A DNA stretch of 64,000 bases from JACCXG01 sp963785755 (GCA_963785755.1 CAWAXG010000039.1:62001-126000); one strand, 5' to 3'. Counted from the stretch's first letter, positions 8,143 through 16,838 are shown. Notes: generated by a model from the letters alone, not told the origin. Numbers and translations: made by a program.

Positions 8143-8988
8143 ATGTCCTTCATCGCGATTGTGGGCGCCGGCGCCGTGGGCGGCGCGCTCGCCTGCCGGC
8201 TGGCGTCAATGGATCGCATGCGCGACGTGCGGCTGATCGACGCCGAAGGACAGGTCGCGCGGGGCAAGGCCCTCGACATCCTGCAGTCGTCACCGATCGA
8301 AGGATTCAGCACGCGCATCACCGGGGATGACAGCGTCGACGCCGTGGCGGGCGCCGACGTCGTCGTCATTGCCGACACGGCCAACGGGGATGCGGAGCAC
8401 AGCGGCGAAACCGGCCTGACCACGCTGAGGCGCATCGCGGCCCTCGACGCACGGGTGCCCCTGCTTTTTGCCGGGGCCTCGCAGCGTCAATTGATCATGC
8501 GTGCGGTGACCGAGCTGCACGTGCAGCCGAAGCGCGTCCTCGGTTCAGCGCCGGGCGCGCTCGAGTCAGCGGTGCGGGCGCTCATCGCGCTCGAATGCGA
8601 CGGCAGCGGAGCCGAAGCGCACGTACGGATCCTCGGCCTGCCGCCGGACCGGGCGGTCATTGCGTGGGAAGAAGCGACAGTGCTCGGCCAGCCGGCATCG
8701 ACGGTCGTACCGCCCCATCGGCTCGCGGCGCTGTCCGCGAGGCTGCCGCGGCTCTGGCCGCCTGGACCTTTCGCGCTCGCGGCAGCCGCCGCGCGTGCGG
8801 TCGAGGCGATCGTCCATGGATCACGCCGCGCGCACACCTGCTTTGTCTCGATCGAGCAGCCGCCTTACCGAGGCGCAGTCGTCGCGATGCCTGTCAGATT
8901 GGGAGCTGGGGGAATCGAGCGCGTCGTACAGCCGGCGTTGACGCGGCAGGAACGCACTTCGCTCGAGAACGGGCTGGCGCTCAGTTGA
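8143..8988 (+). CDS. Lactate/malate dehydrogenase-fold protein lacking catalytic residues
   Basis: A 281-residue protein with the LDH/MDH architecture: an N-terminal nucleotide-binding fold (IAIVGAGAVGGALACRL, GxGxxG at 8-13), RGKALDILQSSP (aligning with GxALDLxH), GADVVVIAD, and GSAPGALESAVRALIALE where MDH has GxxGVLDSARFR. The catalytic histidine segment (GEHGD in the family) is replaced by GLPPDRAV, and the NPVD segment by FAGASQRQ, so the proton relay and substrate arginine sites seem lost. It may bind NAD without turning over hydroxy acids, or have a new reaction. It overlaps the convergent sigma-factor gene by 8 bp. Confidence 0.7.
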   Translation: MSFIAIVGAGAVGGALACRLASMDRMRDVRLIDAEGQVARGKALDILQSSPIEGFSTRITGDDSVDAVAGADVVVIADTANGDAEHSGETGLTTLRRIAALDARVPLLFAGASQRQLIMRAVTELHVQPKRVLGSAPGALESAVRALIALECDGSGAEAHVRILGLPPDRAVIAWEEATVLGQPASTVVPPHRLAALSARLPRLWPPGPFALAAAAARAVEAIVHGSRRAHTCFVSIEQPPYRGAVVAMPVRLGAGGIERVVQPALTRQERTSLENGLALS

Positions 8989-9601
8989 CGGCGTCGCGCG
9001 TATGCAGCGCGACGCCCCCAGCGAATTCCGCAAGTGCCTGCCGGAGAATCAAGCGGCCCCGGTGGAGCCGGGACTTCAAGGTCTGCGGTTTGACGCGCAG
9101 CACGCTGCTCGCTTCTTCCGTCGACATCCCCTGGAGATCCCGCAGGATCACCGGCGTACGGTAGACCTCCGGGAGAGTCGTCAGCGCTTTGATCAGCCGC
9201 TCCCGCATTTCACGCCGCATGACGTGATCGTCGGCCAGCGACGACCAGTCGGCTGGATCCTGCGGCGGCATGCCCACCAGATCGTCCGCCGTCGGTTCCT
9301 GACGCTGCTGCTCGACGGCGCGGCCGGCGCGGCCAGTCCGCAGCCGCGACATCGCCGTGTTGAAGGTGATGCGGTAGATCCAGGATGACAGCGCCGCGTC
9401 ACCCCGGAAGGCGTCGATCTTCCTGAACACTTTCATCAGAACGTCCTGGGTGACTTCTTCCGCGTCCTCCCAGTTCTTCATGTAACGGAACGCGAGCTGA
9501 TGGATCCGTGGCCCGTATGTCGACGAGAGTTCTGCAACCGCAGAGGCGTCTCTCGCCTGCATCCGTCCGATGAGCTCGCGTTCTCCGCCGGTAGTACGCA
9601 T
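8981..9601 (-). CDS. ECF-family RNA polymerase sigma factor (RpoE-like)
   Basis: A 206-residue sigma-70 family protein with only regions 2 and 4. Region 2 reads IHQLAFRYMKNWEDAEEVTQDVLMKVF and SSWIYRITFNTAMSRLR (-10 recognition and melting). Region 4 has LPEVYRTPVILRDLQGMSTEEASSVL with a helix-turn-helix ending VKPQTLKSRLHRGR (-35 recognition). The linker is longer than usual, as in some acidobacterial ECFs. ECF factors are normally held by a co-encoded anti-sigma; none is visible next to this gene, so control must be elsewhere or through the linker. Confidence 0.9.
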   Translation of the reverse strand: MRTTGGERELIGRMQARDASAVAELSSTYGPRIHQLAFRYMKNWEDAEEVTQDVLMKVFRKIDAFRGDAALSSWIYRITFNTAMSRLRTGRAGRAVEQQRQEPTADDLVGMPPQDPADWSSLADDHVMRREMRERLIKALTTLPEVYRTPVILRDLQGMSTEEASSVLRVKPQTLKSRLHRGRLILRQALAEFAGGVALHTRDAVN

Positions 9602-9704
9602 TGCTGGGGCCCTCCGTGTTCGATGTGAACACCGTACGGAGCCCCATTATTCCGGGCCCGAATCGCCAAAATGAACGCGCCGTAAGTAGATATAAATGAG
9701 TAAG

Positions 9705-10406
9705 TTAAGATGACGCCGCGCGGAGGACGGCGTCGGCCGGCTCAGTCGGATCGCACTCGAAGACGGCCGAGAAGGCGCGCACGACGGCGTCTTCCACGTC
9801 CCGGATCCGGACATCCCTGCGCAGCAACCGCGACAATGAGGTCACGCCTCGGTCGGCGATCCCACAGGGAACGATGAAATTGAAATGCGACAGATCGGGA
9901 CTCACGTTGAGCGCGAAGCCGTGGCTCGTAACCCACCGCGAGATGCGAACGCCGATCGCCGCGAGCTTCTGATCCGACACCCACGCGCCGGTCAGCCCCG
10001 CCACACGCTCCGCCTGCACGCCGAACTCCGCGACCGCGGCGATCATCACCTGCTCGAGATCGCGGACGTAGCGATGGACGTCGCACCGGTCCGGCCGCAG
10101 ATCCACGATCGGATAACCAACCAGCTGGCCGGGGCCGTGATAGGTCACGTCGCCGCCGCGGCCGGTTTCGAACATCTCGACGCCGGCCGACTGAAGCGCT
10201 GAGGGTGACGCCAGGATGTTGGAGCGATTGGTCCGGACTTTGACACCCAGCGTGATCACCGGCGGGTGCTCGAGCAGCAGCAGCTGATCGGCGATCGCTC
10301 CTGCCTTGCGCTGCTCGACCAGCCGCTGCTGGAGCGCCAGCCCTTCGGCGTACGCGACGACGCCCAGCCGGTGCACCTCGAGCCGCCGCCGAATCCCCCG
10401 ACTCAC
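9705..10406 (-). CDS. lipB: Octanoyltransferase LipB
   Basis: LipB moves the octanoyl group from acyl carrier protein to the lipoyl-domain lysine of E2 and H proteins. Seen: RGGDVTYHGPGQLVGYP, the catalytic lysine in QKLAAIGVRISRWVTSHGFA and the catalytic cysteine in VPCGI...GVTSL. I place the start at GTG 10406, because its GTGA overlaps the TGA of the E2 gene and gives MSRGIRRRLEVHRLG (233 aa); a second GTG at 10376 also gives an acceptable family start. The overlap predicts translational coupling to the E2 subunit whose lipoyl domain LipB serves. No lipA is adjacent. Confidence 0.93.
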   Translation of the reverse strand: MSRGIRRRLEVHRLGVVAYAEGLALQQRLVEQRKAGAIADQLLLLEHPPVITLGVKVRTNRSNILASPSALQSAGVEMFETGRGGDVTYHGPGQLVGYPIVDLRPDRCDVHRYVRDLEQVMIAAVAEFGVQAERVAGLTGAWVSDQKLAAIGVRISRWVTSHGFALNVSPDLSHFNFIVPCGIADRGVTSLSRLLRRDVRIRDVEDAVVRAFSAVFECDPTEPADAVLRAASS

Positions 10407-11707
10407 ATCCACGCTTCGTCGAAATTCTCGAGCCTCTCCTTCACGAACGTGAGGAAGCGGCCCGCGTCGGCGCCGTCGATCAACCGGTGGTCGTGGCCGA
10501 GCGTCAGATGGCACACCGGCCGGATCCCAATCGCATCGTCGAGGACGACGGGCCGTTTCTCGATCGATCCGACGCCGAGAATGGCGACCTGCGGCTGGTT
10601 GATCAGTGGCAGTCCGTACAGGGCCCCGAATATGCCGGGGTTGGTGAGGGTGAACGTGCCGTGCTGGACTTCGTCCGGATTCAGCTTCTTGGCCCGGGCG
10701 CGAGCCGCCAGATCGTTGATGGCGCGACTCAAGCCGAGGAGATTCTTCTCGTCCGCGTTCCGGATGACGGGAACGATCAGTCCCTGATCCAACGCGACAG
10801 CGATCCCGAGATTGATGTCTTTCTTGTAAACGATGTTGTCCCCGTCGATCGACGCGTTGACATTCGGGAACAGGCGCAGCGCATCGACAATCACTTTGGC
10901 GATGAAGCCCGTGTAGGTGAGCTTCGCGCCCGCCGCTTCGTAGTCCGCTTTGCGCTTCTCGCGAAGTGCCGCGACCCGCCCGAAGTTGACCTCGTAGACG
11001 GAATACACGTGCGGGGAGGTCTGCGCGCTCAGCACCATGTGCTCGGCGATCTTCTTGCGCATGACGCTCATCGGCACGACCGCGACGTTCTCGCCGGGAC
11101 GATACGCCGGCCCTGGCTGGGGATGTCCTGGCCGGCCGGTGCGCGCCGCCGCGGTTCCCGCGGGTGCGCCCGACTTGATGAACCCGAGGATGTCCTGCTT
11201 CGTCACGCGCCCGCTGATGCCAGTGCCCTTGATCAGCTTGATATCGACGTCGTGCTCCTTCGCGATGCGCCGGACCAGGGGCGAGGAACGCTGACGCCGC
11301 AGCGCATCCTTCGATTCCGGCTCGGCGTCGTCCGCGGCATCCGCGTCGTCGTCATCGGATTCGTCGCGACTCGGCTCGGCGCTTGCGGGCGCGGCGTCGT
11401 GGCTGGCAGCAGGCGCGGCCGGCGCTGGGGCGGAGGCCGTCGCCGGCGGGGCGTCAGCCTTCCCATCGGACGCACCGCCAATGATCGCGACCACGCTGTT
11501 CACCGGGACGGTCTCCCCTTCCTTGACCTTGATGTCGGTCAGGACCCCGGCGGCAGGCGACGGGATTTCGGCGTCGACCTTGTCGGTCGAGATCTCGAAC
11601 AGCGGCTCATCGCGGTCGACGGGCTCGCCAAGCTTCTTGATCCAGCGGACGATGGTGCCCTCCGCGATCGACTCCCCCATCTGGGGCATCACCACATTCG
11701 TTGCCAT
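10403..11707 (-). CDS. sucB: Dihydrolipoamide acyltransferase E2 (2-oxo acid dehydrogenase complex)
   Basis: A 434-residue E2. The N-terminal lipoyl domain (1-78) carries K43 in STDKVDAEIP. An Ala/Pro/Asp-rich linker follows, then a peripheral-subunit-binding domain (PLVRRIAKEHDVDI...GRVTKQDIL, about 140-180) and the catalytic domain with H407-R-L-I-D-G near the C-terminus. The domain order and DKVDAEIP site are most like 2-oxoglutarate or branched-chain E2; the exact substrate cannot be fixed without the E1. It sits 42 bp downstream of lpdA and overlaps lipB, so E3, E2 and the lipoylating enzyme form one operon while E1 is missing here. Confidence 0.88.
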   Translation of the reverse strand: MATNVVMPQMGESIAEGTIVRWIKKLGEPVDRDEPLFEISTDKVDAEIPSPAAGVLTDIKVKEGETVPVNSVVAIIGGASDGKADAPPATASAPAPAAPAASHDAAPASAEPSRDESDDDDADAADDAEPESKDALRRQRSSPLVRRIAKEHDVDIKLIKGTGISGRVTKQDILGFIKSGAPAGTAAARTGRPGHPQPGPAYRPGENVAVVPMSVMRKKIAEHMVLSAQTSPHVYSVYEVNFGRVAALREKRKADYEAAGAKLTYTGFIAKVIVDALRLFPNVNASIDGDNIVYKKDINLGIAVALDQGLIVPVIRNADEKNLLGLSRAINDLAARARAKKLNPDEVQHGTFTLTNPGIFGALYGLPLINQPQVAILGVGSIEKRPVVLDDAIGIRPVCHLTLGHDHRLIDGADAGRFLTFVKERLENFDEAWM

Positions 11708-11749
11708 AGTTCACCCGTCAATGAGCGACAACGTTCCTCGTAGCCGGCG

Positions 11750-13165
11750 TCACGCGTGAATGGCGGCGCCATGAGCCGCGTGGGACGCCTCCCCGACCGC
11801 TTCCGACATCGTCGGGTGCGCGTGGATCGTGCGGACGAGCTCCTCGACCGTGCACTCGAGCCGCAGCGCCAGCGTCGCCTCCGCGACGAGCTCGGTCGCC
11901 CGCGGCCCGATCATGTGGACGCCCAGGACCTCGTCGTACTTCTTCTCTGCGACGATCTTGACAAAGCCTTCCGTCTCTCCGGCGATGCGGGCGCGCGCGA
12001 GGATGCCGAACTTGAATGTCCCGATCCTGACGTCGTAGCCGCGTGCCTGCGCTTCCTTTTCGGTCAGGCCGACGCTGCCGATCTCCGGGTCGCAGTAGGT
12101 GCATCCCGGGACCTGGTCGTAGTTGATCGGCCGGTATTCGCTGCCCGCGATCCGCTCCGCGAGGGCGATCCCTTCGGCCGAGGAAAGGTGCGCCAGCTGC
12201 GGGTGACCGGGGCGGTCGAAGGTGATGACGTCGCCAATCGCGGAGATTCCCTGGACGCTGGTGCGGAATTCGCCGTCGACGTGAATGTAACCGCGCTCCA
12301 TCCGCATCTTCAGATCTTCGGCGCCAAGGCCGTTGGTGACCGGGCCCCGCCCGGTCGCGACCAGCACGTATTCCGCGGACACCTTCGACGACTTGCCGTC
12401 GGAGGTCTGCGCCTGGAGCTCGACGCCGGCGCCGCTCGCGGCGGCGCTCGTGACCTTCGTTCCCGTCAGCACCTTCATGCCCTGCTTCTTGAAGGATCGC
12501 TCGAGCTCGGCGGACACGGCCTCGTCTTCAATCGGCACGAGGCGCGGCAGCAGCTCGATCAGCGTCACCTCGCTGCCGAAGCGCCGGAAGATGGAGGCGA
12601 ACTCGACACCCACGGCGCCGCTGCCGAGGATCGCGATCGATTTGGGAATCTCCTTCATGGAGATCGCCTCGTCGCTGGTGATGATGCGCTTGCGATCGAT
12701 CTCGATCCCCGGGACGCTGCGCGGCTGTGAACCGGTCGCGACGACGATTTCCCTGGTCGCGTGCAGCGTCTGATTGTCTCCCCCGGTCACTTCGACGTTG
12801 CCGTTGCCGGTGAGCCGGCCGCTGCCTTTGATCCAGCCGATCTTGTTCTTCTTGAAGAGCAGCTCGATGCCGCCGGTGAGGCCTTTGACAATTTTGTCCT
12901 TGCGCGCGTGGACCTGGTTCATGTCGATGCCCACCGCGCCGGAAACGGTCAGACCCCACTCCTTGGCGTTTTGGGCGACCTTGAGGGCGTGCGCGTGCTC
13001 GAGCAGGGCCTTGGTCGGAATGCAGCCCCAGTTCAGGCAGGTGCCCCCCAGGACCGGCGCCCGTTCCACGACGGCGGTTTTGAGTCCGAGCTGTGCCGCA
13101 CGAATCGCGGCGACGTAGCCGCCGGTGCCGGATCCAATGACGACCACGTCGTAATCGTTGGCCAT
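11750..13165 (-). CDS. lpdA: Dihydrolipoyl dehydrogenase (E3)
   Basis: A 471-residue flavoprotein that reoxidises dihydrolipoamide with NAD+. It has an FAD-binding GSGTGGYVAA, the redox disulfide C43-LNWG-C48 in GGTCLNWGCIPTK, a second dinucleotide site (AILGSGAVGVEFA) and the C-terminal base pair H450/E455 in HAHPTMSE. The start is ATG 13165; upstream codons in the same frame are not conserved-looking. It follows the small membrane-protein gene at 13173 by 7 bp and precedes E2, so it is likely co-transcribed with both. Confidence 0.95.
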   Translation of the reverse strand: MANDYDVVVIGSGTGGYVAAIRAAQLGLKTAVVERAPVLGGTCLNWGCIPTKALLEHAHALKVAQNAKEWGLTVSGAVGIDMNQVHARKDKIVKGLTGGIELLFKKNKIGWIKGSGRLTGNGNVEVTGGDNQTLHATREIVVATGSQPRSVPGIEIDRKRIITSDEAISMKEIPKSIAILGSGAVGVEFASIFRRFGSEVTLIELLPRLVPIEDEAVSAELERSFKKQGMKVLTGTKVTSAAASGAGVELQAQTSDGKSSKVSAEYVLVATGRGPVTNGLGAEDLKMRMERGYIHVDGEFRTSVQGISAIGDVITFDRPGHPQLAHLSSAEGIALAERIAGSEYRPINYDQVPGCTYCDPEIGSVGLTEKEAQARGYDVRIGTFKFGILARARIAGETEGFVKIVAEKKYDEVLGVHMIGPRATELVAEATLALRLECTVEELVRTIHAHPTMSEAVGEASHAAHGAAIHA

Positions 13166-13172
13166 AGAGTTG

Positions 13173-13425
13173 TTACTGGTCTTTTTTTCGGATTGACGAA
13201 AGTGGGACGAAGGAGACCGATGCCGGCTGGGGTGGCTCCTGAGGCGTGGATTCGGTCTGCTCCGGATCGAGCCGTGCGACCTGGGATCGCAGGCGGGTGT
13301 AGTCGTAGCGCAGCTCCCAGTACCGACTGGTTCAGCGCGTCGAGCCTTCGCGATAACCGCCTGACGGCCCCCAGTGCGACGAGCGCGAGCAGCAGCGCCA
13401 CGCCTGCGAACATCCACACGGCCAC
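13173..13425 (-). pseudogene. Small membrane-anchored protein, one-base frameshift
   Basis: From ATG 13425 the frame gives MAVWMFAGVALLLALVALGA (one N-terminal membrane helix) and RRLSRRLDALNQS, then turns to nonsense. If one G is removed at about 13323-13326 (TCGGTAC to TCGTAC) the frame continues as YWELRYDYTRLRSQVARLDP and ends IRKKDQ-stop at 13173, 7 bp before lpdA. The restored product is about 83 residues: a helix, a charged YWELRYDY-type helix and a Pro/Glu-rich tail. I do not know its function. The downstream part is clean and protein-like, so the gene is probably intact in the organism. Confidence 0.6.
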
Positions 13426-13500
13426 AACCGTCGTACCTTAGCACAAGGCACGGTTCACCCGGGCTGACCCCCTGACGACCCTAGACGGGCCAGAATGTTC

Positions 13501-13506
13501 TACAAT
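13501..13506 (+). promoter_or_regulatory. Possible -10 box (TACAAT) for the NtrC-family regulator
   Basis: TACAAT ends 13 bp before the ATG at 13520, which implies a very short leader. No good -35 is seen at 16-18 bp spacing, so this rests on the -10 hexamer and its position alone. Confidence 0.3.
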
Positions 13507-13519
13507 CGGGCCGGTTCCA

Positions 13520-14908
13520 ATGGCTCCAGCTAAGACGATCCTCATCTGCGATGACGATCAGGGCATGCGCGACACCATCGCGGCGATCCTGAAGCGCGAT
13601 TACCACGTGCTGACGGTCGCGAGCGGCGAGGCCGCGCTCGGTCTGCTGAAGCAGGAGGACGTCGACCTCATCCTGCTCGACGTCCGGCTGCCGGGGATCA
13701 GCGGCTTCGACGTGCTGCGCATCGTCAAGGAGAATTACAACCTCATCGAGTGCATCATGATCTCGGCGATCAACGAGGTCGAGACCGCGGTGCAGGCGAT
13801 GAAGCACGGGGCCTATCACTACATCACCAAGGACTTCGACTACGACGAGCTGCGGTCACTGGTTCGCAATGCCTGCGAGCGTCAGGATCTGAACCGGCAG
13901 GTGATCACGCTGAGCGCGCAAGTCGCCGAACAGGGTGAGCGCGAGTTCCTGATCGGTCCGAGCAAACAGATCCGCGACATCGTCGATCTGGTTCAGAAGG
14001 TCGCGCGCCTGTCGGCGACCGTCCTGATCCTCGGCGAGAGCGGCACGGGCAAGGAGCTCCTTGCCAGGCTGCTGCACCGGGAATCGGGCCGCGGCGATGC
14101 GCCGTTCATCGCCGTCAATCTTTCGGCGATCCCGCACGAGCTCGTCGAGAGCACGCTCTTCGGACACGAGCGCGGATCGTTCACCGGGGCGCACCGGCAG
14201 CAGCTCGGGAAGTTCGAGCTGGCGGCGGGCGGCACGCTGTTTCTCGACGAAATCGGCGATCTCCGGTTCGATCTGCAGGCCAAGCTGCTGCGCGCCATTC
14301 AGGAAGGCGAGATCGAGCGCGTCGGCGGGGCGAAGCCGATCAAGACCGACTTCCGGCTCGTCGTCGCGACCAACGTCGATCTCGACAAAGCGGTCAAGGA
14401 TGGCCGCTTCCGGGAAGACCTCTACTACCGCATCAACGTCATTCCGATCCGGATGCCGCCGCTGCGCGATCGGATCGACGACCTTCCCGAGCTCGCGCGC
14501 CTCTTCCTCGAACGCTATCGCGTCAAGTTCAGGAAGCCGGTGCGCGGGATCTCCGACTCGGCGCTGAAGATCCTCCAGTCCTACTGGTGGCCGGGAAACA
14601 TCCGCGAGCTCGAGAACCTCATCGAGCGGCTGGTGGCGGTGGGCGACAAGGAATGGGTCACCGACGAAGACCTGCCGCTCGAGTACCACTTCGCCCGTCT
14701 CGACTCCGTCCCGAGCCCCACCGGCGAGGCGTTGTTTCAGGAAGCCTGCGACACGTTCGAGCGCAATTTCATCCTGCGGGCGCTCGAGAAGTCGGACTGG
14801 AACGTCACGGCGACGGCGCGCTATCTCGGCATCCCCCTGAGCACGCTGAAGCACAAGATGGCCCGCCTGGACCTCCGCGAGCTGGCCAAAAAGCTTCGCG
14901 GCGCCTGA
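13520..14908 (+). CDS. NtrC-family sigma-54-dependent response regulator
   Basis: A 462-residue three-domain activator. The receiver (1-120) has DDD at 11-13, phospho-acceptor D54 in LLDVRLPG and the conserved lysine in YITKDFDYDEL. The AAA+ domain has Walker A GESGTGKE (172-179), the sigma-54 contact loop as GSFTGA (219-224; the GAFTGA motif with Ser for Ala), Walker B FLDEIGDL and an arginine-finger region FREDLYYRINV. The C-terminus is a Fis-type helix-turn-helix (NVTATARYLGIPLSTLKHKM). It should activate sigma-54 promoters when phosphorylated. The gene directly precedes a candidate -24/-12 promoter and a radical-SAM peptide cluster, and the histidine kinase at 18650 is its likely partner. 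Confidence 0.93.
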   Translation: MAPAKTILICDDDQGMRDTIAAILKRDYHVLTVASGEAALGLLKQEDVDLILLDVRLPGISGFDVLRIVKENYNLIECIMISAINEVETAVQAMKHGAYHYITKDFDYDELRSLVRNACERQDLNRQVITLSAQVAEQGEREFLIGPSKQIRDIVDLVQKVARLSATVLILGESGTGKELLARLLHRESGRGDAPFIAVNLSAIPHELVESTLFGHERGSFTGAHRQQLGKFELAAGGTLFLDEIGDLRFDLQAKLLRAIQEGEIERVGGAKPIKTDFRLVVATNVDLDKAVKDGRFREDLYYRINVIPIRMPPLRDRIDDLPELARLFLERYRVKFRKPVRGISDSALKILQSYWWPGNIRELENLIERLVAVGDKEWVTDEDLPLEYHFARLDSVPSPTGEALFQEACDTFERNFILRALEKSDWNVTATARYLGIPLSTLKHKMARLDLRELAKKLRGA

Positions 14909-14915
14909 CGAACGA

Positions 14916-14937
14916 ATGAGACAATTCATTGGCTCAT
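14916..14937. promoter_or_regulatory. 22-bp interrupted dyad, candidate activator site
   Basis: Arms ATGAG and CAAT at 14916-14925 mirror ATTG and CTCAT at 14928-14937: nine of eleven base pairs match around the centre TC. It lies 8 bp after the regulator stop codon and about 175 bp upstream of the -24/-12-like element, which is the usual place for an enhancer bound by an NtrC-family dimer. No T-tract follows, so a terminator is less likely. Confidence 0.45.
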
Positions 14938-15109
14938 GGGGCTAATGAACTGACCGATCGGGCTGGATTTTGGCCGGTCGTGTGCCGCTTCCGCCCATTG
15001 TTTCGCCCGTTTCGAGTCACCTAGAGTCAGTTCCGTAAGCCGATTTTTCTTGGGTGCAGCTCGTCGAGCGCCCTCTGGATAGGACTCTATCGACACCGGC
15101 CCAGCTTAC

Positions 15110-15126
15110 AGGAATGTCAGTTGCAC
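15110..15126 (+). promoter_or_regulatory. Candidate sigma-54 (-24/-12) promoter
   Basis: AGGAATG, four bases, TTGCA: the GG (15111-15112) and GC (15123-15124) are 10 bp apart, as sigma-54 requires, the TTGCA half is perfect, and nine of twelve consensus positions match TGGCACG-N4-TTGCA. Transcription would start near 15136, giving a leader of about 90 nt before the radical SAM gene. It is the only intergenic stretch (14909-15228, 320 bp) between the sigma-54 activator and the operon, and I saw no gene in it. Confidence 0.45.
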
Positions 15127-15228
15127 TTCGCGCGGGAAAACGACGGGCGAAAACTTGCCAGGTTCCCGCAGAGTACGGCATCGGCAACACTCACCCCTTT
15201 TCAGGCAGCTTCAACACAAGGAGTGCTC

Positions 15229-16662
15229 ATGCAGCCCTCGATGTTCAACGTCCGCGTTCAGCTCGAAGACCGGAACGAGGTCTTTCTGATGAACACGTTC
15301 ACCGACGCCCAGCTGATCGTGTCCCGCGACGTCGCGGAGCTGCTCGATCGCGTCGAGGATGGGGCGACCGGCTGGACGAGTGACGAGCAGAACGCGTTGA
15401 CGACGCTGGCGGAGAACGGCTTCATCGTCGAGGACCGCGACACCGATCGGCGCAACGTTCGCGACTTCTTCCACAGCGTTCGAGAAAGCCGCGAGCAGCT
15501 GCGCATGACGGTGCTCACGACCCTGCAGTGCAACTTCGCGTGCGACTACTGCATCCAGGGCGATCACGGCGATTACAACAAGCACGCCACGAAGATGTCG
15601 CTCGAGACCGCCGCGCGCATCGCCGAGTGGGCCGAGGGCCGGCTGGACGAGCTCGGCGCCGAATCGTACGTCCTCACGTTTTTCGGCGGCGAGCCGCTGC
15701 TCAACATGCCGGTCGTCTATTACCTCTCCGAGCGGATGTGGCACGCCTGCGAGTCGAGAGGCGTCCGGATGCTGGTCAACATCATCACGAATGGACTGCT
15801 GCTGACGCCCGAGGTCGTCGATCGCCTCACGCCCTTCGGCCTCAACGGGGTGAAGATCACGCTCGACGGCGACCGCGACACCCACAACCAGATGCGGCCG
15901 TTGCGCGGCGGCCAGGGTACGTTCGACAAGATCATCAGCAACATCCGCCAGGTGGCCGGCAAGTGCCGCATCGCGATCGGCGGCAACTTCGACATGGACA
16001 CGGCCGACAGCTACCCGGCGCTGCTCGATTTCCTGAAGGAACAGGAATTCGCGGACCAGTTGTCCAAGGTCACGTTCAAGCCGGTGATCCGCGATCGCGC
16101 GCTGGCCTCGCCGGCTCCGGCCGTCCGGGGCTCGAAATTCATTCCGCTCACCACGGTCGACCACGGAACCAAGGCGCTCAATGGCGCGTGCATGACGTCC
16201 GCGGGCGCCGCCGTCGCCAGCGGCGCCTGCGACAGCTGCAACGTGCTCGACGACCAGATGTCGTTCCTCCGCGAGGAGACGAAGAAGCGCGGGTTCCCGA
16301 CGGTCGACGGCGTCCACATGGGCCCGTGCGAGATCCACAAGAAGAACGCGCACACGATCGGGCCCGACGGCGCGCTCTTCGCGTGCCCCGGCTTCGCCGG
16401 CGATGCGAAGCAGTCCACCGGCCACATCGACGGCCGCCGGGACCGCTGGCGGCTGGAGGCCGCGGCGCGCTTCGACGCGCTCGCCGCGTGGAAGGAGTGC
16501 AACGACTGCGCGTTCATCCCGGTCTGCGCCGGCGGCTGCACGGTCGCCGCGCATACCGAGCTCGGCGACATGAACAAACCGAACTGCCACAAGACCGCCC
16601 TGCAGGCCGGGCTGGTGTCGCTCGCGCGCGAAGCGGCACGCGCCCAGGAGCTCGTCAACTGA
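15229..16662 (+). CDS. Radical SAM/SPASM peptide maturase
   Basis: A 477-residue radical SAM enzyme. Residues 1-90 resemble a small winged-helix peptide-recognition domain (FLMNTFTDAQLIVSRDVAEL ... LAENGFIVED). The SAM cluster motif is C101-NFA-C105-DY-C108, followed by FFGGEPLLN (SAM site). The C-terminal SPASM domain is complete: C367-x13-G-x4-C386, then C424-x2-C427-x5-C433-x3-C437 and C453, which hold two auxiliary 4Fe-4S clusters. Extra cysteines occur in an insert near 320-340 (GACDSC). Such enzymes install thioether or carbon-carbon links in peptides, or act as sulfatase maturases; no sulfatase is nearby, whereas three tiny peptide genes follow within 430 bp. The start is ATG 15229 with AAGGAG just upstream. 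Confidence 0.88.
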   Translation: MQPSMFNVRVQLEDRNEVFLMNTFTDAQLIVSRDVAELLDRVEDGATGWTSDEQNALTTLAENGFIVEDRDTDRRNVRDFFHSVRESREQLRMTVLTTLQCNFACDYCIQGDHGDYNKHATKMSLETAARIAEWAEGRLDELGAESYVLTFFGGEPLLNMPVVYYLSERMWHACESRGVRMLVNIITNGLLLTPEVVDRLTPFGLNGVKITLDGDRDTHNQMRPLRGGQGTFDKIISNIRQVAGKCRIAIGGNFDMDTADSYPALLDFLKEQEFADQLSKVTFKPVIRDRALASPAPAVRGSKFIPLTTVDHGTKALNGACMTSAGAAVASGACDSCNVLDDQMSFLREETKKRGFPTVDGVHMGPCEIHKKNAHTIGPDGALFACPGFAGDAKQSTGHIDGRRDRWRLEAAARFDALAAWKECNDCAFIPVCAGGCTVAAHTELGDMNKPNCHKTALQAGLVSLAREAARAQELVN

Positions 16663-16713
16663 TTCCGTCTCACGGTCCGTCACCGATCAACCATCACCAC
16701 GAAGGAGCAGCAG

Positions 16714-16791
16714 ATGAAGAACGAAAAGAAGAAGGATCGCGGCACTCTTCGCCCCTGGCTCGTCGACGTCGTCGTCGACAACCTGCGGTAG
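16714..16791 (+). CDS. Candidate RiPP precursor peptide 1 (25 aa)
   Basis: A 25-codon gene beginning 51 bp after the maturase stop, with a strong GAAGGAG site before its ATG. The product has a lysine/glutamate-rich leader (MKNEKKKDRG) and the tail TLRPWLVDVVVDNLR. PWL followed by [VL]-[DE]-V is shared with the two peptides that follow, although this one has no cysteine. It is too short for ordinary gene calling. Its place between maturase and paralogous peptides, and its own ribosome-binding site, argue that it is translated and is a substrate or a decoy/leader. Confidence 0.6.
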   Translation: MKNEKKKDRGTLRPWLVDVVVDNLR

Positions 16792-16838
16792 CGAGAACCA
16801 TCACCAGCACGGATTGACCAATCAACGAGGAGTGCGCG

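Noticed and set aside
15229..16662. Anaerobic sulfatase maturase annotation
   Set aside because: The enzyme resembles that family, but no sulfatase is nearby and three peptide genes with a shared core follow directly, so peptide maturase fits better.
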